64,000 nt of DNA from assembly GCA_022826585.1 (NCBI GenBank), contig JAJDUR010000106.1, forward strand, positions 29,000-92,999. The letters run 5' to 3'. This DNA is from Dehalococcoidia bacterium. GTDB lineage: Bacteria > Chloroflexota > Dehalococcoidia > Tepidiformales > Tepidiformaceae. Below the pieces are notes generated by a model, which did not search any database, was not told the DNA's origin, and was given only the letters and a program-made list of their open reading frames with translations. Made by a program: the position numbers and the translations under genes. This document shows, in pieces, positions 51,681 through 58,685 of this stretch (its first letter is position 1; each line of letters opens with the position of its first letter).

Positions 51681-52040
51681 ATGAGCCGAGTGAAGCGGGG
51701 CGTCACCACGCACCGCCGCCACAAGAAGATCCTGTCCCTGGCGAAGGGCCACCACGGCCAGCGCCACCGCGTCTTCCGCCGCGCCAACGAGAGCGTCATG
51801 CACGCCCTCCGCTACAGCTACGAGGACCGCCGCGCCCGCAAGGGCGACTTCCGCCGCCTCTGGATCATCCGCATCAACGCCGCCGCCCGGCGTGAGGGCA
51901 TCAGCTACTCCCGCCTGATCAGCGGGCTGAAGAAGGCCGGCATCGAGCTCGACCGCAAGATGCTGGCGCACCTCGCCGTCACGCGCCCCGATGCGTTCGC
52001 CAGGGTGGCCGAGCGCGCGAAGGAAGCGATCGCCGCCTGA
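51681..52040 (+). CDS. rplT: Ribosomal protein bL20
   Basis: 119 residues from ATG 51681 behind AAGGAG; the track start 51651 is inside the hairpin and is rejected. [73 protein letters not shown] is the normal L20 N-terminus. Length normal. Last gene of the operon; L20 often represses this operon. Confidence 0.97.
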   Translation: MSRVKRGVTTHRRHKKILSLAKGHHGQRHRVFRRANESVMHALRYSYEDRRARKGDFRRLWIIRINAAARREGISYSRLISGLKKAGIELDRKMLAHLAVTRPDAFARVAERAKEAIAA

Positions 52041-52049
52041 TCGCCGGCC

Positions 52050-52313
52050 CTAGCCGATTTCCGAGAGCCTGACCACCATCTGCTGCAGCACGATGAGCAG
52101 CAGGATAGCTGCGAGCGGGCTCAGGTCCAGCATCCCCGTGCTCGGCAGCACCCGGCGGATCGGGTCGATCACCGGCTCTGTGATCCGGAACAGCACCTGG
52201 TAGATCGTGCTCCCCTGGTCGATCGGCAGGAAGCTGATGAGCGCGCGCGCCACGATCGACCACGTCAGGATCGTCAGGAAGGTCATCGTGAACTGGGCAA
52301 CGTAGGGATGCAC
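52050..52313 (-). CDS. YggT family membrane protein
   Basis: 87 residues from GTG 52313. Two transmembrane helices (TFLTILTWSIVARALISFLPI and LAAILLLIVLQQMVVRLSEI) around LFRITEPVIDPIRRVLP, the PxxxPxRRxLP signature of YggT/Ycf19 proteins. Their function in division or membrane organisation is unsettled. A TATCCT -10 at 52335-52340 and a GAGG site are upstream. Convergent with rplT, 9 bases apart. Confidence 0.92.
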   Translation of the reverse strand: MHPYVAQFTMTFLTILTWSIVARALISFLPIDQGSTIYQVLFRITEPVIDPIRRVLPSTGMLDLSPLAAILLLIVLQQMVVRLSEIG

Positions 52314-52334
52314 GGCCTGTGGCCTCGTTCCTCA

Positions 52335-52340
52335 AGGATA
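52335..52340 (-). promoter_or_regulatory. -10 element (TATCCT) of yggT
   Basis: Leftward TATCCT 21 bases before GTG 52313. Short leader of about 15 bases. Confidence 0.45.
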
Positions 52341-52376
52341 CCGCAGCATCCCCCTACCCTCGCGTAAAGCCCCGAC

Positions 52377-53498
52377 ATGCCGAATACTCGTTCGATGGAA
52401 GCCCTCCCCGAACTCCGCACCGAACGCCTCCTCCTCCGTCCCTTCCGCAGCGAAGATGTCGACGACGTATTCGTCTATGCCACGGACCCGGAGTGGAACC
52501 GCTACCTCGGCCTTCCCGAGCCCTACACCCGTCGCATGGCCGAGGAGTTCGTCGCGAGGGCGATCCTCGCCGACCCCGGGAAGAACCCGATCTGGGCCAT
52601 CGTCTACGAGGGACGTGTCTCCGGGGGGATCGACTTCAGGATTCGCCGCCGCGGCCTCGCGGAGATGGGGTACAGCATCGCGCAGCCCCTCTGGGGCCAG
52701 GGACTCATGACCGAGGCGGCGCGAGCCGTCATCGAACACGCCTTCGAGTCCATGGGGATCGTGCGCATCCAGGCCTATGCGGATTTGCGGAACAAGGGCT
52801 CGTGGCGCGTCATGGAGAAAGTCGGCATGACGCGCGAGGGCCTGTTACACAGCAACGGGGCCATCCGTGGCGAGTCCATCGACGATGTGCTCTACGCAAT
52901 CGTCCGCGGCGAGTGGCCGCCCCCTCAAAGCCAGCCGGAGCAGGAAGCGGGCGCCGAAGGCCCACCCGAGCTTCGCACGGCTCGGCTCCACCTCCGCCCT
53001 TACCGCATGAGCGACGTCGACGACGTGTTCGCCAACGCCTCGGACCCGGAGTGGGGTCGCTACATCCAGGTTCCCGCTCCCTACACTCCACGCGATGCCG
53101 AGGAGTTTGTCGCCCGCGTCGTCCTCACCGATCCGAAGGACAACCTGCGGTGGGCGGTTGTTCACGAAGGGCGCGTAGCGGGGAATGTGGACCTCACTCC
53201 CGGGCCCGCGGGTGTCGCCGAGCTGGGCTTCGCCATCGCCCGGCCGCTCTGGGGCCAGGGACTGACGACGGAGGCTGCGACCGCGGTCCTGGCCTACGGC
53301 TTCGAGTCGCTGAGCCTTGTCCGCATCTTCGGCTACGCCGTCTCGGCCAACGCCGCCTCCCTGCGGGTCATGGACAAACTCGGCATGAAGCGCGAGGGCG
53401 TCCTGCGTCGCCACCGCCTGATTCGCGGCGAATACGTGGACGACGTGTTCAACGCCATCCTGCGCGAGGAGTGGTCGCCCCCGGGGACTGGAGAGTGA
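52377..53498 (+). CDS. Double GNAT acetyltransferase (RimJ/RimL type)
   Basis: 373 residues from ATG 52377 (ATG 52395 is an alternative). Two complete GNAT domains in tandem: about residues 10-175 and 197-370. They are clearly duplicated: LRTERLLLRPFRSEDVDDVF / LRTARLHLRPYRMSDVDDVF, DPEWNRYLGLPEPYTRR / DPEWGRYIQVPAPYTPR, SIAQPLWGQGLMTEAARAV / AIARPLWGQGLTTEAATAV. Each has the acetyl-CoA loop (LWGQGLxTEA). RimJ/RimL relatives acetylate N-termini of ribosomal proteins or small molecules. A third fragment lies at 54149. Its stop abuts the ParE-like stop (TGATCA). Confidence 0.9.
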   Translation: MPNTRSMEALPELRTERLLLRPFRSEDVDDVFVYATDPEWNRYLGLPEPYTRRMAEEFVARAILADPGKNPIWAIVYEGRVSGGIDFRIRRRGLAEMGYSIAQPLWGQGLMTEAARAVIEHAFESMGIVRIQAYADLRNKGSWRVMEKVGMTREGLLHSNGAIRGESIDDVLYAIVRGEWPPPQSQPEQEAGAEGPPELRTARLHLRPYRMSDVDDVFANASDPEWGRYIQVPAPYTPRDAEEFVARVVLTDPKDNLRWAVVHEGRVAGNVDLTPGPAGVAELGFAIARPLWGQGLTTEAATAVLAYGFESLSLVRIFGYAVSANAASLRVMDKLGMKREGVLRRHRLIRGEYVDDVFNAILREEWSPPGTGE

Positions 53499-53771
53499 TC
53501 ACAGGTCCCGATAGGTGCGCTCGTCCCTCCTCGCGACACGGAGCACCATCAGCCGTCGCTCGCCCTCGTCGACTTCGTAGATGATTCGCAAGCGGCCGGC
53601 CCTGACGCGCCACACCGAGGCGAATCCCGCCAGCTTCACGCTCCCCGTCGGACGAGCGTCGCCGACGAGGTTGCGGAGGGCCTCGCGGACCCGCCGCGCG
53701 TCCCCGGTCACAAGCCTTCGCACCTGACGCTGCGCGGCAGGCGCCAGTTCAACCCGATATGGCTCCGGCAA
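53499..53771 (-). CDS. RelE/ParE-family toxin
   Basis: 90 residues from TTG 53771, directly after the antitoxin stop (TGATTG). YRVELAPAAQRQVRRL, DARRVREALRNLVGDARPTGSVKLAGFASVWRVRAGRLRIIYEVDEGERRLMVLRVARRDERTYRDL is the full RelE/ParE fold with C-terminal basic RRDERTY. RelE-type toxins cut ribosome-bound mRNA, ParE-type poison gyrase; here RIIYEV and ARRDERTYR look RelE-like, but this is uncertain. Partner of the RHH protein at 53772. Tail-to-tail with the GNAT gene. Confidence 0.87.
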   Translation of the reverse strand: MPEPYRVELAPAAQRQVRRLVTGDARRVREALRNLVGDARPTGSVKLAGFASVWRVRAGRLRIIYEVDEGERRLMVLRVARRDERTYRDL

Positions 53772-54005
53772 TCAGTTCCGGTCCCCCAGGAGGTCGTCGA
53801 AGAATGCTTCGAACTCGGCCCCGCCCAGCTCGGCGGCTTCGGCGCGGGCCTTCTCAATCGCCGCATGGTCGGCGTCATCCATCGCGGTGTCCGCGAGCCA
53901 CAACACGAGCGCTTCCTTCACGAGATCCTGAACCGGCCTGCCCTCACGATCGGCTGCTGCCTTGAGCGCCCCGTACAAGCCGTCATCGACGGTCATCGTC
54001 TTCAT
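53772..54005 (-). CDS. Ribbon-helix-helix-like antitoxin of the RelE/ParE module
   Basis: 77 residues from ATG 54005 behind GAGGGA. MKTMTVDDGLYGALKAAADREGRPVQDLVKEALVLWLADT is an RHH/CopG-like N-terminus. The acidic C-terminus (AIEKARAEAAELGGAEFEAFFDDLLGDRN) is a typical toxin-binding tail. It directly precedes the toxin. The track start 54095 adds 30 unsupported residues. No clear operator was spotted in the short upstream region. Confidence 0.82.
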   Translation of the reverse strand: MKTMTVDDGLYGALKAAADREGRPVQDLVKEALVLWLADTAMDDADHAAIEKARAEAAELGGAEFEAFFDDLLGDRN

Positions 54006-54148
54006 GGATGGTTCCCTCGAGGCTGACCAGGCCGGCGCTGTCGCCGTGAACGCTGGCGGTACTCGCGCCTCATGAAGCTGTGGCAAGCGTAGCACAGGGG
54101 TCTCCTCTTCCAGGTTCCCTCTCGCAGGGTCAGCAACGCGCTGTAGGG

Positions 54149-54182
54149 CATCCTGCGCGAGGAGTGGTCGCCGCCCGCGTAG
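54149..54182 (+). pseudogene. Remnant of a third GNAT C-terminus
   Basis: CATCCTGCGCGAGGAGTGGTCGCC (24 bases) is identical to bases 53456-53479 at the 3' end of the GNAT gene and, in frame, gives ILREEWSPPA then a stop, as in NAILREEWSPPG. Directly upstream in the same frame is a stop (TAG). The surrounding gap (54006-54248, 243 bases) has no gene, so this is a duplicated fragment or decayed gene. Confidence 0.55.
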
Positions 54183-54248
54183 TTCGAGCGGCCGCTGGTC
54201 CCCCTGTTCTCTACGAGTGGCTTCCCGTCGGTTTGAACGCTGCCGTCC

Positions 54249-54854
54249 TCAAGAAAACTCGTAGAGGCGGGCGGGGCGGTGGGCGCCTTCCTTGCGGGTT
54301 TCGTTCGTCGCCCGGACGATGCCCAGCCCGACCATCCGCCGCCGGAAGTTCCGCTTGTCGACCGGCTCCTCGAGGATCGCCTCGTAGACCCCCTGCAGCT
54401 CCCGCAGCGTGAAACGGCGGGGCAGGAAGCTGTAGGCGACGTTCGTGTAGGCGAGCTTGTTCCGCAGCCGCTCGCGCGCGTAGTCGAGGATGCCCTCGTT
54501 GCCGAACGCGAGCGTGTCGAGGCCGCGCAGGGCGTGCCAGGCCGGACGCCACTCCAGTTCGCGCCGGAGTCGCGCCTGTGCCGCCGGCAGCAGCGCGAAG
54601 TACGCGACGACAATCCCCGCGTCCCCCTCGTCCGTCGCGTCGAAGCTGTAGAGCTGCTCCAGGAACACGTCCGTGAGGCCGGTCTCGTCCTGCAGCTTGC
54701 GGCTGGCCGCCCCGTCGAGCGTCTCGTTCGCCTGCAGCAGCCCCCCCGGCAGCGCCCACTCCCCCTGGCAGGGCTCGGCCGCGCGCTCGATCAGGAGCAC
54801 GGAGAGCCGTCCCTCCAGCACGGTGAAGATGACCACGACCACCGCAGGCGCCAT
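54249..54854 (-). CDS. NrtR-like Nudix domain regulator
   Basis: 201 residues from ATG 54854. N-terminal Nudix domain with a degraded Nudix box: GGLLQANETLDGAASRKLQDETGL has RK where the consensus is RE and QDE for xEE, so hydrolysis is doubtful. The C-terminal region (YTNVAYSFLPRRFTLRELQGVYEAILEEPVDKRNFRRRMVGLGIV...RPARLYEF) is the winged-helix domain of NrtR. NrtR senses ADP-ribose and represses NAD genes. A palindrome over the nadB -10 is a possible site, not proven. Leaderless: TACACT ends 6 bases before the ATG. Confidence 0.87.
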   Translation of the reverse strand: MAPAVVVVIFTVLEGRLSVLLIERAAEPCQGEWALPGGLLQANETLDGAASRKLQDETGLTDVFLEQLYSFDATDEGDAGIVVAYFALLPAAQARLRRELEWRPAWHALRGLDTLAFGNEGILDYARERLRNKLAYTNVAYSFLPRRFTLRELQGVYEAILEEPVDKRNFRRRMVGLGIVRATNETRKEGAHRPARLYEFS

Positions 54855-54860
54855 GGGGCA

Positions 54861-54866
54861 AGTGTA
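54861..54866 (-). promoter_or_regulatory. -10 element (TACACT) of the NrtR-like gene
   Basis: Leftward TACACT, 6 bases, ATG 54854. Leaderless. Confidence 0.6.
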
Positions 54867-54919
54867 GGACCTGCCGCCGAACGAAACCGCCCAGGATGTG
54901 GCGCAAGCAATCCCGTGCC

Positions 54920-54925
54920 TACAAT
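54920..54925 (+). promoter_or_regulatory. -10 element (TACAAT) of tRNA-Ser
   Basis: TACAAT ends 6 bases before the first base of tRNA-Ser (54932), so transcription probably starts on the mature 5' end. Confidence 0.65.
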
Positions 54926-54931
54926 GCCTGC

Positions 54932-55023
54932 GGAGGGGTCGCATAGTGGCCTAGTGCGGGCGCCTGCTAAGCGCTTACCGGTGGAAACGTCGGTCGAGGG
55001 TTCGAATCCCTCCCCCTCCGCCA
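54932..55023 (+). tRNA. tRNA-Ser (anticodon GCT)
   Basis: 92 bases including encoded CCA. Acceptor GGAGGGG pairs with CCCCTCC, discriminator G. Anticodon stem-loop GGCGC-CTGCTAA-GCGCT gives GCT. Long variable arm ACCGGTGGAAACGTCGGT and T-arm GAGGG-TTCGAAT-CCCTC. miaB starts 20 bases after the CCA on the same strand. Confidence 0.96.
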
Positions 55024-55043
55024 TTCGCCACCCGAGAGTATCG

Positions 55044-56342
55044 ATGACTGAGCGCTACTTCCTCTGGACCGTCGGCTGCCAGATGAACGTCGCGGACAGC
55101 GACAAGCTGGCCGCCGGCTTCTCGCGCCTCGGCATGGAGCCGGTCTCCGAGGCCGCCGGCGCCGACATCGTCGTGATCAACACCTGCAGCGTGCGCCAGC
55201 ACGCCGAGGACCGCGCCTACTCCCAGCTCGGTCGCGTGCGCCTGGTCAAGGAGGAGCGTCCCGACCTGAAGGTCGCCGTCATGGGTTGCATGGTCGGCCT
55301 TCGGACAAGCGATCTCGAGAAGCGCTTCCCCTTCGTCGACGTCTTCGCCCGGCCCCAGCAGTTCGAGCCCATCATGGAGCTGGTCGAAGGCCCTTCCGAG
55401 GATCTCGGCGGCGAGTTCTGGCCCTCCACCTTCGCCGTCCCCGGCGGCCCCACCGCCTATGTCCCCGTCGTCCACGGCTGCGACAAGTTCTGCACCTACT
55501 GCATCGTCCCCCTCCGGCGCGGCCGCGAGCGTAGCCGCCCGGTCGACGAGGTCGTGCGCGAGGTCGCCTACCTCGCTGCCAACGACGTGCGCGAGGTGAC
55601 CCTGCTCGGCCAGACCGTCGAGGCCTACGGCCACGACCTCGGCGACACGCCCGATCTCGGTGACCTCATGCGCGAGCTCTCCGCCATCGAGCGGCTCGAC
55701 CGCATCCGCTTCCTCACCTCCTACCCCAAGGACATGACCCCCCGCATCCTCGAGGCCGTCGCCGAGCTGCCGAAGGTCATGGAGTGCTTCTCGCTGCCGG
55801 TGCAGTCCGGCAGCGACGCCGTCCTGCAGTCGATGCGCCGCGGCTACACGAAGGCCGAGTACCTGGACAAGGTGGCCGAGGTGCGAGCCCTCATGCCCGA
55901 TGCGGGCATCACCACCGACGTCATTGTCGGGCACCCCGGCGAGACCGGGGCCGACTTCGAGGAGACGCTCGCGCTGGTCGAGGATTTGCGCTTCGATAAG
56001 GTCCACACGGCCGCCTACTCCCCCCGACCCGGCACCTTCGCCTACCGCAACCTGCCCGACGACGTTCCCGCCGAGATCAAGTCCGAGCGCCTGCAGCGTC
56101 TGAACGCGGTCGAGGAGCGCATCTCCCTCGAGATCAACGAGTCCCTCCTCGGCACGACCCCGGAAATCCTCGTCGAGGGCACCAGCAAGAAGGGCCAGCC
56201 CTATGGACGAACCCGCACCGGTAAGCTCGTCCACCTCGACGCCCCCGCCCGCACCGGCGCCCTCGTCGACGTCCACATCGACCACGCCGGTCCCTTCGCC
56301 CTCCGCGGGACCGCGGTCGACGCCCTGGCGGTGGTGAGCTAG
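55044..56342 (+). CDS. miaB: tRNA-2-methylthio-N6-dimethylallyladenosine synthase (MiaB)
   Basis: 432 residues from ATG 55044; the track ORF fuses the upstream tRNA and is rejected. N-terminal UPF0004 domain: LWTVGCQMNVADSDKLAAGF, NTCSVRQHAEDRAYSQLG and MGCMVG (three Cys of the second cluster). Radical SAM motif VVHGCDKFCTYCIVPLRRGRERSR. Then LPVQSGSDAVLQSMRRGYT, and a TRAM domain at the end. It methylthiolates i6A37 of tRNAs reading UNN codons; tRNA-Ser(GCT) immediately upstream is not expected to be its substrate. Probably co-transcribed with it. Confidence 0.95.
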   Translation: MTERYFLWTVGCQMNVADSDKLAAGFSRLGMEPVSEAAGADIVVINTCSVRQHAEDRAYSQLGRVRLVKEERPDLKVAVMGCMVGLRTSDLEKRFPFVDVFARPQQFEPIMELVEGPSEDLGGEFWPSTFAVPGGPTAYVPVVHGCDKFCTYCIVPLRRGRERSRPVDEVVREVAYLAANDVREVTLLGQTVEAYGHDLGDTPDLGDLMRELSAIERLDRIRFLTSYPKDMTPRILEAVAELPKVMECFSLPVQSGSDAVLQSMRRGYTKAEYLDKVAEVRALMPDAGITTDVIVGHPGETGADFEETLALVEDLRFDKVHTAAYSPRPGTFAYRNLPDDVPAEIKSERLQRLNAVEERISLEINESLLGTTPEILVEGTSKKGQPYGRTRTGKLVHLDAPARTGALVDVHIDHAGPFALRGTAVDALAVVS

Positions 56343-56360
56343 CTCTCCGCTTGCTGAGGG

Positions 56361-56495
56361 CTAGCCCTGGCTGGCCTCGTGGACCCTATCGCGCAGCCGC
56401 TCGAAGTAGGCCGCATCCGCCGTGACAGAAGGCGGCGAGGCCGCGCCTTCGAGTAGCAGCCTGCGCAAGCGTTCGCCGTCCCTGTCCTTGCCCAT
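56361..56495 (-). CDS. Small antitoxin-like protein without toxin
   Basis: 44 residues from ATG 56495, 8 bases after the P450 stop, behind GGTGGAG. LRRLLLEGAASPPSVTADAAYFERLRDRVHEASQG resembles the C-terminal half of ParD-type antitoxins (ADAAYFERLRDRV), but there is no N-terminal DNA-binding strand and no partner toxin beside it. Co-transcribed with the P450. It may be a real small protein, a fragment, or a chance match. Confidence 0.45.
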   Translation of the reverse strand: MGKDRDGERLRRLLLEGAASPPSVTADAAYFERLRDRVHEASQG

Positions 56496-56503
56496 CACTC
56501 CAC

Positions 56504-57745
56504 CTACGCCCTGTCGAACTCCAGCCACAGCTCCCTGAATCCCCGGATGACGTGGTTCGGGCCGTGCCGGAAGTCGTTCTTGCCGGGGCTGTAACGGATG
56601 TTGTCGAGCCGCGTCAGCAGGCGCTCGAAGGCGATGCGGCCCTCCATCCGCGCCAGCGGCGCCCCGATGCAGTAGTGAACGCCCGCCCCGAACCCGACGT
56701 GCCGCTTCGCTTCCTCGCGGTGGATGTCGAAGGCTTCCGGGTCGTCCCATTGCTCCGGGTCGCGGTTGGCGGCTGCGTAGAACACCGAGATGCGCGCCCC
56801 CTCCGGCACCGCCACCCCGCCGATCTCGGTGTCGACCACCGCCCGCCGCGACAGCTGCTGCACCGGCGACTCGATCCGTAGCGCCTCCTCCACGAAGTTC
56901 GGGATGAGCGAGTGGTCCGCGCGTAGCTCCTCCAACACCTCCGGGTGCTCCAGCAGGAGCCACATGCCGCTGTCGACCATGTTCAGGGTCGTCTCCGTGC
57001 CGCCCATCAGCAGCGTCACGAGCATCCCCTGCAACTCCTGCTCGTGCAGCGTGCGCCCCCCGAAGCCCTTCATGGGGTCGGTCACGAGCGCCGTCAGCAT
57101 GTCGTCGCGCGGGTTCTGGCGGCGTTCCTCGGCCAGGTCCAGGAGGAAGCGGCAGAACGCGTCGCGGCTCGCCATGAGCTCCGCCAGGCGCTCCTTCGGG
57201 ACCAGTCCGAAGGCCGCCCCCATCGACTCGATCGTGTCGTCCACCCAGCTCGTGACCTGCGGGATGTCCTCGTCGAGGATGCCCATCAGCTCGACGAACA
57301 CGAGCACCGTCAGGGGCGTCGAGAACTGGCTCGCCAGCTCCACCTCGCCGTCGTCGATGAACCGGTCGATGAGCCCGTCGATCACCCGGTAGACGTTCGG
57401 CTCGAACGACTCCACGCCGCGCTTCGAGAGCCACGGCCCCGCCAGACGCCGGTAGTGCGTGTGCTCGGGCGGATCGCTCCCCGGGAGCGCACCCGTTTCC
57501 CGCGCAAGTCGCGCCTGCTCCGGCGTGACCCCGTGCGGGTCGACCGCGGGCAGGTTCGAGAACAGGTCGGACCGTTTCAGCACGAACTGCACGTCATCCC
57601 AACGCGTCACGATCCAGGCGTCCGCCGGCTCCAGGTAGTACGCCCCCTGCTCCCGCATCCGCTCGTACATCGGGTACGGACACTCGATCACCTCGGCGTT
57701 GTACGGATTCAGTTCCCCGGCGGCAGGTTCGGCAGCTTGCGTCAT
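56504..57745 (-). CDS. Cytochrome P450
   Basis: 413 residues from ATG 57745. Soluble bacterial P450, no membrane anchor. I-helix VTLLMGGTETTLNMVD (Gly-Gly-Thr-Glu-Thr-Thr proton relay), K-helix EEALRIESP (ExxR), and the haem loop HVGFGAGVHYCIGAPLARME with the axial Cys. Length and motifs fit class I P450s that need a ferredoxin; none is adjacent. Substrate unknown. TACAAT ends 8 bases before the ATG. A pair of 12-bp direct repeats lies just upstream. The small antitoxin-like ORF follows. Confidence 0.95.
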   Translation of the reverse strand: MTQAAEPAAGELNPYNAEVIECPYPMYERMREQGAYYLEPADAWIVTRWDDVQFVLKRSDLFSNLPAVDPHGVTPEQARLARETGALPGSDPPEHTHYRRLAGPWLSKRGVESFEPNVYRVIDGLIDRFIDDGEVELASQFSTPLTVLVFVELMGILDEDIPQVTSWVDDTIESMGAAFGLVPKERLAELMASRDAFCRFLLDLAEERRQNPRDDMLTALVTDPMKGFGGRTLHEQELQGMLVTLLMGGTETTLNMVDSGMWLLLEHPEVLEELRADHSLIPNFVEEALRIESPVQQLSRRAVVDTEIGGVAVPEGARISVFYAAANRDPEQWDDPEAFDIHREEAKRHVGFGAGVHYCIGAPLARMEGRIAFERLLTRLDNIRYSPGKNDFRHGPNHVIRGFRELWLEFDRA

Positions 57746-57753
57746 GGCGCGGC

Positions 57754-57759
57754 ATTGTA
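57754..57759 (-). promoter_or_regulatory. -10 element (TACAAT) of the P450 gene
   Basis: Leftward TACAAT, 8 bases, ATG 57745. Probably leaderless or nearly so. Confidence 0.55.
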
Positions 57760-57773
57760 GCGCCGCTCCCACT

Positions 57774-57799
57774 CACTACTCACCAGCCACTACTCACCA
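57774..57799. repeat. Two 12-bp direct repeats (period 14) upstream of the P450
   Basis: CACTACTCACCA occurs at 57774-57785 and 57788-57799, separated by GC. It sits at about -30 to -55 relative to the P450 start, a usual place for an activator or repressor. Confidence 0.5.
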
Positions 57800-57831
57800 C
57801 CCAGTCCGTTGCCCGCTATGGGGGGCGGCGG

Positions 57832-57837
57832 TACGAT
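57832..57837 (+). promoter_or_regulatory. -10 element (TACGAT) of sdhC
   Basis: TACGAT 44 bases before ATG 57882, followed by a leader with a GAGGG ribosome site. Confidence 0.45.
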
Positions 57838-57881
57838 GCCCGACGGCCCGTTTCGCGGGCCTGACACTTCCGAGGGTAGTC

Positions 57882-58682
57882 ATGGCTCAGGCGGTCGCCG
57901 CGCCCCTCCGACGCGGATTTCTGACAACGCTCCGGGAAGACCGGTGGTGGGTTGAACCGGTCCTCGTCTTCGCCAGCATCGGCCTCTTCTTCGGCTGGCT
58001 CACCGTCTCCATCATCATGGACTTCGGCCCTCTCGGGCACTACGAGGTCGAGGGCACCCACCTCCTCACGCCCGTTTTCGAGCCCACCTGGCTCTCCATG
58101 ATCAACGCCGACTGGGAGGGCGCCTGGTATCTCTCGCCCGGCTTCATCGTCCTCATCGGTCCCGTTCCCTTCCGCGCCACCTGCTACTACTACCGGCGCG
58201 CCTACTACCGCTCCTACTTCCTCAGCCCGCCCGCCTGCGCCGTGGGGGATGTCGGCCCCAGCTACAAGGGCGAGTCGACCTTCCCCCTCATCATGCAGAA
58301 CCTGCACCGCTACGTGATGTACGTGGCCCTCGTGTTCGTGCCGCTCCTCTGGATCGGCGCCATCCGCAGCATGTACGTCCCGGGCGAGGGCTGGGGCTTC
58401 GGGGTCGGTTCCGCCCTCCTCCTCGTGAACGCCTTCCTTCTCATGATGTACACCTTCTCCTGCCACTCGCTGCGCCACTTCGTGGGGGGCGGGCTTAACT
58501 GCTTCAGCTGCTCCGCCTTCACCCGCGCCCGCAAGCGCGTCTGGGACTACGTCACCGTCTGGAACGAGAACCACCGCTTCTGGGCCTGGTCGAGCCTGCT
58601 CGTCATCGTCACCGTCGATGTCTACATCCGGCTCGTCGCGAACGGCCACATGACCGACCCGAACACCTGGAGCCACTTCTAG
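57882..58682 (+). CDS. sdhC: Succinate dehydrogenase membrane anchor subunit
   Basis: 266 residues from ATG 57882; the track start 57699 is inside the P450 gene. About five or six transmembrane helices (for example VEPVLVFASIGLFFGWLTV, MYVALVFVPLLWIGAI, SALLLVNAFLLMMYTF, SSLLVIVTVDVYIRL). FRATCYYYRRAYYRSYFLSPPACAVGDVGPSYKGESTFPLIMQNLHRY and FSCHSLRHFVGGGLNCFSC match the single-anchor type found in actinobacterial succinate dehydrogenases (His residues for haem or quinone). Passes electrons to quinone. sdhA starts 3 bases after its stop. Confidence 0.88.
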   Translation: MAQAVAAPLRRGFLTTLREDRWWVEPVLVFASIGLFFGWLTVSIIMDFGPLGHYEVEGTHLLTPVFEPTWLSMINADWEGAWYLSPGFIVLIGPVPFRATCYYYRRAYYRSYFLSPPACAVGDVGPSYKGESTFPLIMQNLHRYVMYVALVFVPLLWIGAIRSMYVPGEGWGFGVGSALLLVNAFLLMMYTFSCHSLRHFVGGGLNCFSCSAFTRARKRVWDYVTVWNENHRFWAWSSLLVIVTVDVYIRLVANGHMTDPNTWSHF

Positions 58683-58685
58683 ACG

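Noticed and set aside
54279-55043. N-terminal extension of the miaB ORF
   Set aside because: Runs through tRNA-Ser; the MiaB family starts at 55044.
57774-57799. Possible CRISPR repeats
   Set aside because: Only two 12-bp copies with a 2-bp gap, and no cas genes.
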